DNA of 64,000 nt from Fervidobacterium pennivorans DSM 9078 (GTDB lineage: Bacteria > Thermotogota > Thermotogae > Thermotogales > Fervidobacteriaceae), in assembly GCF_000235405.2 (NCBI RefSeq), contig NC_017095.1:2009501-2073500 (forward strand). Direction: 5' to 3'. A program made the position numbers and the translations under genes. The notes below the pieces were generated by a model. It was given only the letters and a program-made list of their open reading frames with translations. It had not been told where the DNA came from and ran no database searches. Position 1 is the first letter of the stretch; the number at the start of each line of letters is the position of its first letter. Positions 52,298 to 61,502 of this stretch are shown here, piece by piece.

Positions 52298-53539
52298 ATG
52301 AGTGGAGTTAGAAAGGTTAAAAGAGTGTTGGTCCTTGGAAGCGGTGGAAGGGAACATGCTATTGGATGGGCGTTCAAAAACGCTGGTTGTGAAGTTTCCT
52401 TTTACCCAGGTAACGCTGGAACAAAATTGGAGGGTAAAAATTTAAATATTAGCGAAGCAGAGCTTCTCAGTGGCAACATCTTAGGTGAGTTTGATTTGGT
52501 AATTCCGGGTTCAGAGGATTTCTTGGTTAAAGGTATCGCAGATGGAAGAATAAATGTCTTTGGGCCAGATTCGGCTGGTGCTAGACTCGAAGGTTCAAAG
52601 TGTTTTGCAAAACTCTTTATGGAAAAATACAATATACCTACTGCAAGATTCCAAATTGCGCGAAATAAAGTCCAGTTGGTTGATGCACTCAAATCATTCA
52701 CACCTCCTTATGTTATTAAAGCAGATGGGCTTGCGCAAGGTAAAGGTGTAATAATAGAAGATAACTTTTCAAATGCAGTTGAAAATGGTAGCAAACTTAT
52801 GGATGGAACTCTAATTCCAGGGGTTAGTGGTCCCGTGGTTGTGGATGAATTCTTAAAGGGTTGGGAATTATCTGCCATTGCCATCGTAAGTGGTCGCAAA
52901 TTTGCACTGCTACCGTTCACCCGTGATTACAAACGTGTCTTTACAGGCAACAAGGGACCAAACACCGGTGGGATGGGAGCCTATGGGCCTGTTGAAATAA
53001 ATCAGAAACTGGTCGAGAAAATTCGAACCATATTTGATAAAACATTGTTTGGATTGGAAAAAGAAGGAATTTACTACAAAGGTTTTCTTTACATAGGTCT
53101 TATGATTGTAGATGAAGAGCCATACGTTTTGGAATACAACGTCCGACTTGGAGACCCAGAAACGGAAGTAATAGTTGCTATGGAACCTGAAAAATTTGTG
53201 GGAAATGTTCTGAAGGCTTTTAATAATGAAGACTTTGAGGAATACAAATCGTCAAAATTCGCGGTTGATGTGGTCGTCGCTTCGGAAGGGTACCCGGAAA
53301 GTCCCAGAAAAGGACAAAAGATTGTGATTGAGAATATAGAAAATAGTGAGAAAGAGGGAAACATACTCTTTTACGCCGGCGTCAAAGAGCAAAATGGTGA
53401 ATTGGTTGTTTCCGGAGGAAGGGTTCTACATTCTGTTGGAATTGATAACGAATTGGGAAAGGCGAGGGAAAAAGCATACAAAAACATACAAAATATACAC
53501 TTCGAAGGTATGTTTTACAGAGATGATATTGCTCTGTAG
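52298..53539 (+). CDS. purD: Phosphoribosylamine--glycine ligase
   Basis: ATP-grasp enzyme joining phosphoribosylamine and glycine to form GAR. The 413-residue protein has the N-terminal LVLGSGGREHAIGWA, the ATP-binding KADGLAQGKGVI, and the conserved TGGMGAYGP and EYNVRLGDPETE. The start ATG follows TTGGGAGTGAAG. It sits between the AICAR transformylase and purM genes with short gaps, within the purine operon. Confidence 0.97.
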   Translation: MSGVRKVKRVLVLGSGGREHAIGWAFKNAGCEVSFYPGNAGTKLEGKNLNISEAELLSGNILGEFDLVIPGSEDFLVKGIADGRINVFGPDSAGARLEGSKCFAKLFMEKYNIPTARFQIARNKVQLVDALKSFTPPYVIKADGLAQGKGVIIEDNFSNAVENGSKLMDGTLIPGVSGPVVVDEFLKGWELSAIAIVSGRKFALLPFTRDYKRVFTGNKGPNTGGMGAYGPVEINQKLVEKIRTIFDKTLFGLEKEGIYYKGFLYIGLMIVDEEPYVLEYNVRLGDPETEVIVAMEPEKFVGNVLKAFNNEDFEEYKSSKFAVDVVVASEGYPESPRKGQKIVIENIENSEKEGNILFYAGVKEQNGELVVSGGRVLHSVGIDNELGKAREKAYKNIQNIHFEGMFYRDDIAL

Positions 53540-53573
53540 TTTGTTATTCTGGGTAAACATGCGGGGTGAGAAT

Positions 53574-54515
53574 ATGAATGATGGTGGTATGAAATACACA
53601 TACTCAGGCTCGGGTGTAGATGTTCTTAGAAATGATGAATTTACCGATTATATCAAAAGTGTTGTCAAAATTCCAGAATGGGTGGTTAAAGAACCTACAG
53701 GATACGCCACAATTTTGAATTTCACAAATCCTCCGATAGTATTGACAGCAGACGGTGTGGGCTCAAAGTTATTGTTACATATTGAACACGGCAGATGGGA
53801 GGACGCAGCCCAAGATTTGATAGCGATGAACTACAACGATATAGTGTGTGTGGGTGGACTTCCAAAGGCATTTGTTGACTATTTAGGTGTGAACCATATA
53901 GACAAAGACCACTACGAATTTGTTAAAGCACTCGCTAAAAAGCTTTCAGAGTATGACATGGCACTTGTTGCTGGTGAAACGGCAGAAATTCCGTCCATTT
54001 ACAGCGATAGAGATTGGGATGTTGCAGGTTTTTGTGTAGGTACACTCCAAAGAAGGATACCTGTTGAGACGATAAATTATGAAGACTTAATAATAGGATT
54101 ACCTGCCAGTGGGTTTCATTCCAACGGATGGTCACTGATAAGAAAAATCTTAAAAGAAGAAAAGATAAGTATCAAAGAGTTGGACTTCGACCTTTTGAAG
54201 GGTACTAAGATATACAGCGAAGTTACAAAAGTCTTTGAACTTGTTAAAGGTATTGCCCATGTTACGGGGGGCGGTATTTTAAGAGCATTAAGGAGGGTAT
54301 TGAAAGACAAAGGATGGGAAATCACCATAAGACTACCAGACTACATGCGATGGGTGTTGAAATACGTCGAAATCGAAGAAGGTATGCGAACATTCAACAT
54401 GGGTTATGGGATGATTTTGATTGTCTCGAGGGAAATTTTAGACAAGGTTTTAGAAATCACGGGTGGTGAGGTTATAGGCGTGGTTAGTAAAAATACAAAA
54501 ATTGTGGTACAATAG
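53574..54515 (+). CDS. purM: Phosphoribosylformylglycinamidine cyclo-ligase
   Basis: Closes the imidazole ring to make AIR. The 313-residue protein shows YSGSGVDV, ADGVGSKLLL, AMNYNDIVCVGG, LVAGETAEIPSIY and the C-terminal AHVTGGGILRALRR. The start is ATG 53574 after GCGGGGTGAG; an open frame runs back into purD but is out of register with that gene and unsupported. It is slightly shorter than the E. coli enzyme. It closes the purine run; purL, purQ, purS, purE and purB are not in the window. Confidence 0.95.
   Translation: MNDGGMKYTYSGSGVDVLRNDEFTDYIKSVVKIPEWVVKEPTGYATILNFTNPPIVLTADGVGSKLLLHIEHGRWEDAAQDLIAMNYNDIVCVGGLPKAFVDYLGVNHIDKDHYEFVKALAKKLSEYDMALVAGETAEIPSIYSDRDWDVAGFCVGTLQRRIPVETINYEDLIIGLPASGFHSNGWSLIRKILKEEKISIKELDFDLLKGTKIYSEVTKVFELVKGIAHVTGGGILRALRRVLKDKGWEITIRLPDYMRWVLKYVEIEEGMRTFNMGYGMILIVSREILDKVLEITGGEVIGVVSKNTKIVVQ
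54503..54513 (+). promoter_or_regulatory. Extended -10 overlapping the purM stop, possible lemA promoter
   Basis: TGTGGTACAAT spans the last codons of purM, 40 bp before the lemA start. No good -35 is visible. Confidence 0.4.
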
Positions 54516-54552
54516 TTGCGAATTCAGAATCAAAAAATTGGAGGTGGAGAAA

Positions 54553-55122
54553 TTGAAGTTAAAACCATGGGTTATAACACTCATTGTGATACTTGTCATA
54601 GCTTTGATATCTATTTTTTGGGCGATAGGCACTTACAACAAAATAGTTGCTTTGGAACAAAAAGTTCAAGAGAGCTACAGCCAAATTCAAAACCAACTCC
54701 AGCGAAGGGCGGATTTGATACCAAACCTCGTTGAGACTGTAAAAGGTTACGCTGCACACGAAAAAGAAATCTTTGAAGCGATTGCCGATGCACGGTCTAA
54801 GTTAATAGGTGCACAGACTCCTGAAGAACAAGCAACCGCCGATGCACAGTTAAACAGCGCGTTATCAAGATTGCTTGCCATTGTTGAGAATTATCCAACG
54901 CTCAAAGCTGATGCGAATTTCAGACAGCTGATGGACGAACTGGCAGGAACAGAGAACAGAATAGCTGTAGCAAGAAAGGATTACAACGAAGCCGTTAGGG
55001 AATACAATGCGTTTATAAAAAGATTTCCCAATATGTTGATTGCAAATGCGTTTGGTTTCAGAGAGAAACAGTACTTTGAAGCAAAACCAGGAGCCGAAGA
55101 AACACCAAGTGTGAAGTTTTGA
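54553..55122 (+). CDS. LemA-family membrane protein
   Basis: A 189-residue LemA protein with one N-terminal TM helix (about 5-26) and a long helical domain. The family motifs are clear: YNKIVALEQKVQESYSQIQ, QRRADLIPNLVETVKGYA, LSRLLAIVENYPTLKA, and GTENRIAVARKDYNEAVREYN...FPNMLIA. The role is unclear even in studied species; many occur next to TPM-domain proteins, none here. The start is TTG 54553 after GGAGGTGG. A terminator follows. Confidence 0.92.
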   Translation: MKLKPWVITLIVILVIALISIFWAIGTYNKIVALEQKVQESYSQIQNQLQRRADLIPNLVETVKGYAAHEKEIFEAIADARSKLIGAQTPEEQATADAQLNSALSRLLAIVENYPTLKADANFRQLMDELAGTENRIAVARKDYNEAVREYNAFIKRFPNMLIANAFGFREKQYFEAKPGAEETPSVKF

Positions 55123-55167
55123 ATATTCAGACTCTGAATTGCCTGGACTATTGCGAATAAAAGCTTG

Positions 55168-55205
55168 GGAGCCCGGTATACTCTGCCGGGCTTTCTGTAT
55201 TGTTT
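55168..55205 (+). terminator. Terminator after lemA
   Basis: AGCCCGG / CCGGGCT stem with a 9-base loop followed by TTCTGTATTG and a T7 run. Confidence 0.82.
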
Positions 55206-55300
55206 TTTTGGTCTTTAAGCTTCTTATTAAGTGATAGCTTGGATGTTGTATAATAATCTTGTAGTATTCTTTGTAGGTGGATTAAAGGGGGCTCAGGAGT

Positions 55301-56656
55301 ATGAAGATAGATTTACTTTTTGCAGAAATTGGCTCAACAACTACTGTTTTAACGGCTTTTCATTTTGGTTTTAAACCGAAAGTAATAGCCCAGGCGGAAC
55401 ACTGGACCACAGTTAACGAAGGTGATGTGACAATAGGTATAGAACGCGCTCTTAGAAAGATTAAGGAACAACTTGGTGAAGACATCAGTTGGGAGAGGTT
55501 TGCAGCAACAAGCAGTGCTGCAGGCGGTTTGAAGATGACTGTTCACGGGCTTGTTTACGATATGACTGTTCGCGCGGCAAAGGAGGCAGCCCTCGGTGCG
55601 GGAGCGGTTATCAAATATGTGACGGCTGGGAAAATGGATGAGTTCCATTTGAAAAAGGTAGAGTCCATACAACCTAAATTGATTCTTTTGGCTGGTGGAG
55701 TTGACTACGGAGAAAGTGAAACGGTTATCCACAATGCGAAGATGTTAGCTAAATTGCCACTTGATGTGCCTATTGTTTACGCAGGAAATGTTGCGGCAGC
55801 TGAACAAGTGGAATTCATACTTACAAATGCAGGTAAAAAGGTCTACGTTACTGAGAACGTTTACCCAAGGATTGATTATCTCAACGTAGAACCAACAAGA
55901 AATGTTATAAAGGAAGTGTTTGCCGAACATATTGTAAAAGCACCCGGAATGGATAAGATAAAAGATATGGTGAACTACGAAATTATCCCTACACCTGCTG
56001 CAGTTATGATAACAACAGAGCTTGCCTACGAACATTTTGGTGATTGTTTGACAATAGATATCGGTGGTGCAACAACAGATGTAGATTCTGTTACCGACGG
56101 CTCTCCCGAAATACAGGAAATGCTCATTTCTCCTGAACCTTTTGCAAAGAGGACCGTTGAGGGCGATTTGGGACTATACGTAAACGCACACAACGTTATC
56201 GAGATGATTGGCGAGGAGAATTTAAGAAAGCAATTCGAAAATTACGATGAGCTTGTCAAAAGAATAAGTCCGTATCCGGCAACTGAGCGTGACGAGTATT
56301 TCATAAGCAAGCTGGCAATGTTCTGTGCACAACAAGGGTTGAGAAGACATGCGGGAAGTAAAAAACACCTTTACACTCCAACAGGTAGAAAGACGATAGC
56401 TGAAGGAAAAGATTTGACCGCTGTTCGTGTAATCTTTGGCACAGGTGGTTTTCTATCAAGGTCTAAGCATGCAAAGGAAGTCTTGGAAAGTTTAAAACAT
56501 CTTTCAAAACTGCACCCAATGGAGTTGTTACCCTCGGAAGAGATAAGTTTGTACAGAGATAAACACTACATATTTGCTGCAATAGGACTTATTGCGAGTA
56601 AAATAGATAAAGATATAGCAAAGCAACTTCTTGAGATGGATGTTGAACTATATTAA
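55301..56656 (+). CDS. GlmL/MutL-family protein (adenosylcobalamin mutase-associated)
   Basis: A 451-residue protein of the ASKHA ATPase fold like GlmL/MutL, found with B12-dependent glutamate mutase or related aminomutases and thought to reactivate or chaperone them. Nucleotide-binding motifs are visible: AEIGSTTTVLTAF (phosphate 1), TIDIGGATTDVDSV (phosphate 2) and FGTGGFLS (adenosine). The start ATG follows AAGGGGGC and a TATAAT at 55259. No mutase subunit is present in the window; a Nudix-type gene follows 18 bp later. Confidence 0.87.
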   Translation: MKIDLLFAEIGSTTTVLTAFHFGFKPKVIAQAEHWTTVNEGDVTIGIERALRKIKEQLGEDISWERFAATSSAAGGLKMTVHGLVYDMTVRAAKEAALGAGAVIKYVTAGKMDEFHLKKVESIQPKLILLAGGVDYGESETVIHNAKMLAKLPLDVPIVYAGNVAAAEQVEFILTNAGKKVYVTENVYPRIDYLNVEPTRNVIKEVFAEHIVKAPGMDKIKDMVNYEIIPTPAAVMITTELAYEHFGDCLTIDIGGATTDVDSVTDGSPEIQEMLISPEPFAKRTVEGDLGLYVNAHNVIEMIGEENLRKQFENYDELVKRISPYPATERDEYFISKLAMFCAQQGLRRHAGSKKHLYTPTGRKTIAEGKDLTAVRVIFGTGGFLSRSKHAKEVLESLKHLSKLHPMELLPSEEISLYRDKHYIFAAIGLIASKIDKDIAKQLLEMDVELY

Positions 56657-56673
56657 GAGGAGGAGAGAAAATC

Positions 56674-57276
56674 ATGAGCGCTGTCGAGAACAACGCAATG
56701 AAAGAAAAAGTACTAGTTATAAAGACCGAAGAAGTGGAGAGGTTGTGCAAAGGTAGAACAGGAGTTGTTGAGGTTCCTCAGGAAGAATTTTTTAGTGTGC
56801 TAAAAAATGGATTTTTTGTTGAGCGGGAAATAGCAGAATACGACGAAACGATAAGGCAAGTGATTCCATACATCGTTCTAAAAGAAGGAGACGAATATAT
56901 ATTCTTTAGGCGAACTGCAAATCAAACTGAGAAAAGGCTCCACAATTTAATTACACTTGGAGTTGGTGGACATTTGAATATAGAAGATTCACAGGACCCA
57001 ATTGAATGTTTCGAAAAGGGTTTAAGAAGAGAATTATCAGAAGAAGTTGATGTTGAAGTGAAATCACTGAACTATGTAGGTTTAATAAACGAGACTGAGA
57101 ATCCTGTGAGTCGTGTTCACGTTGGTGTGCTCTATATTGCAGACGTTAAATACAATGGGATAGTTGAGAAGGAGAATTTCGTAGAAATCAGGTCGAAAAG
57201 ATTGGAAGATTATATTGAGGAGATGGAAGGATGGGCGAAGGTGGTAGCATTATACTTAGAACATTCGCAAAGTTAA
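56674..57276 (+). CDS. Nudix-domain hydrolase
   Basis: A 200-residue protein. Residues 60-195 form a Nudix fold with the box GGHLNIED...FEKGLRRELSEEV (GX5EX7REUXEE-like), so it probably hydrolyses a nucleoside-diphosphate-linked substrate. The N-terminal 60 residues are of unknown type. The start ATG follows AGAGGAGGAGAG. Its last 46 bases overlap the start of ispE in another frame. Confidence 0.82.
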   Translation: MSAVENNAMKEKVLVIKTEEVERLCKGRTGVVEVPQEEFFSVLKNGFFVEREIAEYDETIRQVIPYIVLKEGDEYIFFRRTANQTEKRLHNLITLGVGGHLNIEDSQDPIECFEKGLRRELSEEVDVEVKSLNYVGLINETENPVSRVHVGVLYIADVKYNGIVEKENFVEIRSKRLEDYIEEMEGWAKVVALYLEHSQS

Positions 57277-58040
57277 ACCTTTGCCTGGATGTTTTGAGAA
57301 AAAGGGAAGATGGTTATCATGAAATAGATTCGTTGTTTCAAACGATTTCGCTTTTTGATAGGATGACTGTCAAAATAACACGTGGAGATGGGGGTTTAAA
57401 ATTAGAATCAAACGTTGAAATTGAAAATAACATAATCGAAAGAATTTGGAGATTGGTTAATATCACCGACTACGATGCACATGTCTTGCTTGAAAAGAAT
57501 ATACCCATTGGTGCAGGACTTGGTGGTGGTAGCAGCAACGCTGCAGGATTTTTAGTAGCTTTAAAAACTTTCAGACTTATAAGCGAAATAGATGCGTTTG
57601 AATTGGCAAAATCTGTAGGTAGTGATGTGCCTTTCTTTTTGTACGGTGGTACTGCAATTGTTTCAGGCAGGGGGGAAATAATCGAAAAGGTCGAACCACT
57701 TGAAGGTTTCAACGTGGATGTGTATTTTCCTGGTTTTTCGATATCAACAAAAGAGGCATATGGGAAGCTGAGAGCGGAATGGTTTGGAAAAGCACCAATG
57801 AAAGCAACTGAACTATACGAAGCTTATCGCTCCAAAGATTTGGAAAAGATAAAATCAGGGACCTACAACATCTTCGAGAAAGTTATCCCTGAAGGATTGT
57901 TAGATAGGATAGAAGTGTTAAGAAGTGAGAACCCCGCAGCACTCACTGGTTCAGGTAGTGCCTACTTTGTTCTAACACCACAAGGCAAGTACCACTTCAC
58001 TAAGAAAGGAGTGGTGATTGATGCCTTTGAGGAAGATTAG
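57231..58040 (+). CDS. ispE: 4-diphosphocytidyl-2-C-methyl-D-erythritol kinase
   Basis: GHMP kinase of the MEP isoprenoid pathway. The 269-residue protein has AKLNLCLDVLRKREDGYHEI, the ATP loop PIGAGLGGGSSNAAG and the C-terminal LTGSGSAYFV. The start ATG 57231 lies eight bases after GAGGAG inside the Nudix gene. Its 3' end overlaps the Lon-like gene by 20 bp. The compact overlaps suggest a Nudix-ispE-Lon transcript. Confidence 0.94.
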   Translation: MGEGGSIILRTFAKLNLCLDVLRKREDGYHEIDSLFQTISLFDRMTVKITRGDGGLKLESNVEIENNIIERIWRLVNITDYDAHVLLEKNIPIGAGLGGGSSNAAGFLVALKTFRLISEIDAFELAKSVGSDVPFFLYGGTAIVSGRGEIIEKVEPLEGFNVDVYFPGFSISTKEAYGKLRAEWFGKAPMKATELYEAYRSKDLEKIKSGTYNIFEKVIPEGLLDRIEVLRSENPAALTGSGSAYFVLTPQGKYHFTKKGVVIDAFEED

Positions 58041-60402
58041 ATGGGAAGAATTGATCGTAGATAAACGTATCGTTCCGCAGTTAGAATCTACTGAAGAAGT
58101 TAAGAAAACTCAATCCTTCATTGGACGTGAAAGAGCTGTAAAGGCTTTGCGTTTTGGACTGGATATGGACAAAGATGGATACAATGTCTTTGTCGTCGGA
58201 CTACCTGGCACCGGTAGGAAGACGTTTGTCAAACATTTTGTTACTGAATATGCCCAGAGAAAACCCGTGCCGTCGGATGTTGCTTATGTAATGGATTTTG
58301 ATGACCCACAAAAAGCAAACACACTCTTTTTGCCTGCAGGAAAAGGTGTTGAGTTCAAAAAAGATATGGAAAAACTTGTGGAAAACTTAACGGAAAAGAT
58401 TTCAAAGGTCTTTGAAGGAGAGGACTACAAAGCACGAAGAAGAGAGATAGATGAAGAATTCGAAAGTGAACAGGAACGTATAACGAAAGATTTGGTTGAA
58501 AAAGCACAGGCATTGGGCTTTTCGATTAAGTTCACACAAACCGGTGTGAATTACTATCCCGTTATGAATGGTAAGGTCTTAAAAGAGGAAGATTTTTCGG
58601 CTCTGAGCGAAGATGAGAAAAGAAAAATAGAGGAAAATGAAAAGAAAGTTCAATTATTAATTGAAGCCGCCGTGGAAAATGTACGTAAACTTGAGAGTTT
58701 ATACAAAGAACGTGTGAGAGATTTAAATCGGTATGCATTGTTGTTCGCTACGGAAGAGTTTTTCTCCGTAGTTGAAGAAAAGTACCCGTTTAGTGATGTG
58801 AGGGAGTTTATACAGAAAATTAAAGAGGACATAATAGAAAAAGTTAGTTCAACAAAAAAGCTTGTAGACCTTGAATATTATTTTAGAAGGGCTTACAACG
58901 TAAATCTCGTTGTCGATAACTCGGATTTGAATTGTGCTCCAGTAGTTTTCGAAGACACACCGACGTATCATAACTTGTTCGGAAAAATCGAATATATTGA
59001 GCGTGAAGGGATGCTTTACACGGACTTCAATATGATTCGCCCTGGTTCTTTGCACAAGGCAAACGGAGGTTTTTTGATTGTTGATGCAAGGGAACTACTC
59101 GTGCATCCGTTTGTATGGGACAGGCTTAAGAAAATCCTTTTTTCAAAACAACTCGAGGTTGAGAACATCGATACAGCATATGGTTATTCGACGATAGCAA
59201 CTTTAAGAACGGAACCTATACCACTGAAAGTTAAAGTGATACTCATAGGAACACCTGAGATATATGAGCTATTACATGAATACGACCCAGATTTTGAAAA
59301 GCTATTCAAGGTCAAGGTGGAAATGGACTGGGAACTTGATGCTACCGTTGAAAACATCTCGGATTTGGTTGCTTTCATTACAGATTACACTCGAGAAGGA
59401 GAGCTTTTACCTGTTAGAAGAGGTGCGATAGAAAAAGTAATCTGGTATTCGGCGAGACTATCTGGCGATAGAACAAAACTTTCAATGAGACTTGGTGCAT
59501 TGATTGACCTTTTGGAAGAGGCAAACTTTTTTGCCACGAAGAGGAATTCCAGGTATATTGAATACGAAGATGTTGCACGTGCTTTAAAAGAACGAGAGGA
59601 GCGTTTGAAGCTTGTTGTGGAAAAATACGATGAGATGTTTCGAAAAGAGGAACTCATGATAGACGTATCTGGTAAAGTTGTAGGACAGGTGAACGGATTA
59701 ACTGTTATGAACTTCGGTGATTTTGAATTCGGTTTGCCAGTGAGAATAACAGCGAAGACGTATCTTGGTAGTTCCGGCATTTTGGATATCCAGAGAGAGG
59801 CGGATTTGAGCGGTCAGATACATAGCAAGGCTGTGATGATTTTAACAGGGTATCTAGGTAGTAAATATGCTAAGAAAGTGCCATTCTCGATAGGTGTTTC
59901 AATTTCCTTTGAACAGGTTTACGGATATGTTGAAGGTGACAGTGCATCACTTGCCGAAGTGTTGGCGATTATCTCTGCGATTTCCAAAATACCACTAAAG
60001 CAAAACATAGCGGTTACAGGATCGATAAACCAACACGGGCACGTTCAACCAGTCGGTGGGGTTACCGAGAAAGTGGAAGGTTTTTACCGTATTTGTAAAA
60101 TAAAGGGGCTCACAGGTAATCAGGGAGTTATCATACCAAAAGCGAACGTAAGGAACTTAGTTTTGTCTGATGAGGTCCTCGATGCGATAAGAAGCGGGTT
60201 GTTTCACATTTGGACCGTTGATGATGTGGACGAAGCAATTGAGTTGATGACCGATATGAAAGCAGGAATTATGAACAAAAACTACGAATATCCACGCGGC
60301 ACGGTGAATTATTACGTTGTCCAAGCACTTAAACGTTCTCACGACATAGCTGAGGGAAAAGGTAAAGAGAAAAAGGCGAAGAAAAAACGAGAAAGAATGT
60401 AA
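58021..60402 (+). CDS. Lon-like ATP-dependent protease (AAA_32/LonC-type)
   Basis: A 793-residue protein: AAA+ module with Walker A (GLPGTGRKT, about 60-68), a long helical insertion (about 105-270), the second AAA part (IRPGSLHKANGGFLIVDARELL), and a C-terminal Lon protease domain with the Ser/Lys dyad S641 (EGDSASLAEV) and K684 (GGVTEKVEG), 43 residues apart as in Lon. It lacks the LonA N-terminal domain, and no TM helices are seen, so it is neither LonA nor archaeal LonB. The C-terminus is Lys/Arg-rich. Start ATG 58021 after AAGGAGTGG. Confidence 0.9.
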   Translation: MPLRKIRWEELIVDKRIVPQLESTEEVKKTQSFIGRERAVKALRFGLDMDKDGYNVFVVGLPGTGRKTFVKHFVTEYAQRKPVPSDVAYVMDFDDPQKANTLFLPAGKGVEFKKDMEKLVENLTEKISKVFEGEDYKARRREIDEEFESEQERITKDLVEKAQALGFSIKFTQTGVNYYPVMNGKVLKEEDFSALSEDEKRKIEENEKKVQLLIEAAVENVRKLESLYKERVRDLNRYALLFATEEFFSVVEEKYPFSDVREFIQKIKEDIIEKVSSTKKLVDLEYYFRRAYNVNLVVDNSDLNCAPVVFEDTPTYHNLFGKIEYIEREGMLYTDFNMIRPGSLHKANGGFLIVDARELLVHPFVWDRLKKILFSKQLEVENIDTAYGYSTIATLRTEPIPLKVKVILIGTPEIYELLHEYDPDFEKLFKVKVEMDWELDATVENISDLVAFITDYTREGELLPVRRGAIEKVIWYSARLSGDRTKLSMRLGALIDLLEEANFFATKRNSRYIEYEDVARALKEREERLKLVVEKYDEMFRKEELMIDVSGKVVGQVNGLTVMNFGDFEFGLPVRITAKTYLGSSGILDIQREADLSGQIHSKAVMILTGYLGSKYAKKVPFSIGVSISFEQVYGYVEGDSASLAEVLAIISAISKIPLKQNIAVTGSINQHGHVQPVGGVTEKVEGFYRICKIKGLTGNQGVIIPKANVRNLVLSDEVLDAIRSGLFHIWTVDDVDEAIELMTDMKAGIMNKNYEYPRGTVNYYVVQALKRSHDIAEGKGKEKKAKKKRERM

Positions 60403-60436
60403 TATATTTTGAAAAGACTGATAATATGGGACTAAG

Positions 60437-60464
60437 TAGACTATTCTAAAACTTGTGGTATAAT
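60437..60464 (+). promoter_or_regulatory. Promoter of pfkA
   Basis: TAGACT (60437-60442), a 16-bp spacer and TATAAT (60459-60464) in the TGTGGTATAAT context, 55 bp before the start codon. Confidence 0.65.
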
Positions 60465-60518
60465 TTTCCTTGTCTTGAAGTAAAATGTAAAATCCTTTTT
60501 TAGGAGGAGGCGGTCGAA

Positions 60519-61478
60519 TTGAAAAGAATCGCAGTGATGACAAGTGGAGGAGACTCTCCAGGAATGAATGCCGCTATCAGAGCTGTTGTAAGATATGGTA
60601 TCAAGTCCGGTTTGGAGGTTTATGGGATTAGACGTGGATACGCTGGTCTTCTTGATGAGGATATCGAACCGATGACGTTTGCATCCGTTGGTGGCATTAT
60701 GGAAAAGGGTGGAACGATTTTGAGATCGAGTAGGTGCCCCGAGTTTGTTAGGAAAGAGACTAGGGCAGAAGCGGCAAAAATTCTAAAAAAACATGGTATT
60801 GAAGGTTTGGTTGTCATTGGCGGTGAGGGTAGTTTACATGGTGCGATGTTCTTAGAGGAAGAACAGAAGATACCTGTTGTTGGAATACCTGGAACAATAG
60901 ATAACGATATCGCTATGACTGATATGAGTATAGGTGTAGATACCTGTCTCAACACGGTTGTTGATGCGATACAAAAACTAAAAGACACTGCCAGTTCACA
61001 TGAAAGGGCTTTTATAGTCGAAGTTATGGGTAGGTCTTCGGGGTATATTGCAACGGTAAGTGGATTAGTAACCGGAGCAGAAGCGATAATTATCCCGGAG
61101 GTTCCAGTGAATTACGAAGAATTGGCGAATAAATTACTGGAAGAAAGGGAAAGAGGAAAGATTAATTGTATCGTTGTTGTTGCCGAAGGTGCGGCGAGTG
61201 CATACACTGTTGCAAGGCATTTAGAATACAGGATAGGATACGAAACAAGAATCACTATACTTGGTCATATCCAGCGTGGAGGTTCCCCAACGGCATTCGA
61301 TAGGCTCCTTGCTTCGAGGATGGGAGTGGCAGCTGTTGAGGCTTTGATGCGTGGAGAAAGTAGTGTCATGACTGCACTCCAGGGTGGAAAGATAACAACG
61401 GTCAAACTTGATGAGGTGTTGAAAGAAAAGAAAAGACTCGATATGGAATTAGTAAAGCTTGCCGGGATACTTTCATAA
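60519..61478 (+). CDS. pfkA: ATP-dependent 6-phosphofructokinase
   Basis: Commits fructose-6-phosphate to glycolysis. The 319-residue protein shows [19 protein letters not shown], the phosphoryl-donor loop [11 protein letters not shown], the catalytic GTIDNDIA and the active-site [12 protein letters not shown]. The donor loop has Gly (not Asp) after GGE, which fits ATP rather than pyrophosphate. TTG start after AGGAGGAGGCGG. An amidohydrolase gene follows 24 bp later. Confidence 0.96.
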   Translation: MKRIAVMTSGGDSPGMNAAIRAVVRYGIKSGLEVYGIRRGYAGLLDEDIEPMTFASVGGIMEKGGTILRSSRCPEFVRKETRAEAAKILKKHGIEGLVVIGGEGSLHGAMFLEEEQKIPVVGIPGTIDNDIAMTDMSIGVDTCLNTVVDAIQKLKDTASSHERAFIVEVMGRSSGYIATVSGLVTGAEAIIIPEVPVNYEELANKLLEERERGKINCIVVVAEGAASAYTVARHLEYRIGYETRITILGHIQRGGSPTAFDRLLASRMGVAAVEALMRGESSVMTALQGGKITTVKLDEVLKEKKRLDMELVKLAGILS

Positions 61479-61502
61479 AAATGACAGACAGAAGGTGTAA
61501 CT

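Noticed and set aside
53346-53573. A 76-residue N-terminal extension of PurM.
   Set aside because: It reads through the purD end in another frame, lacks a ribosome-binding site, and PurM homologues start near ATG 53574.
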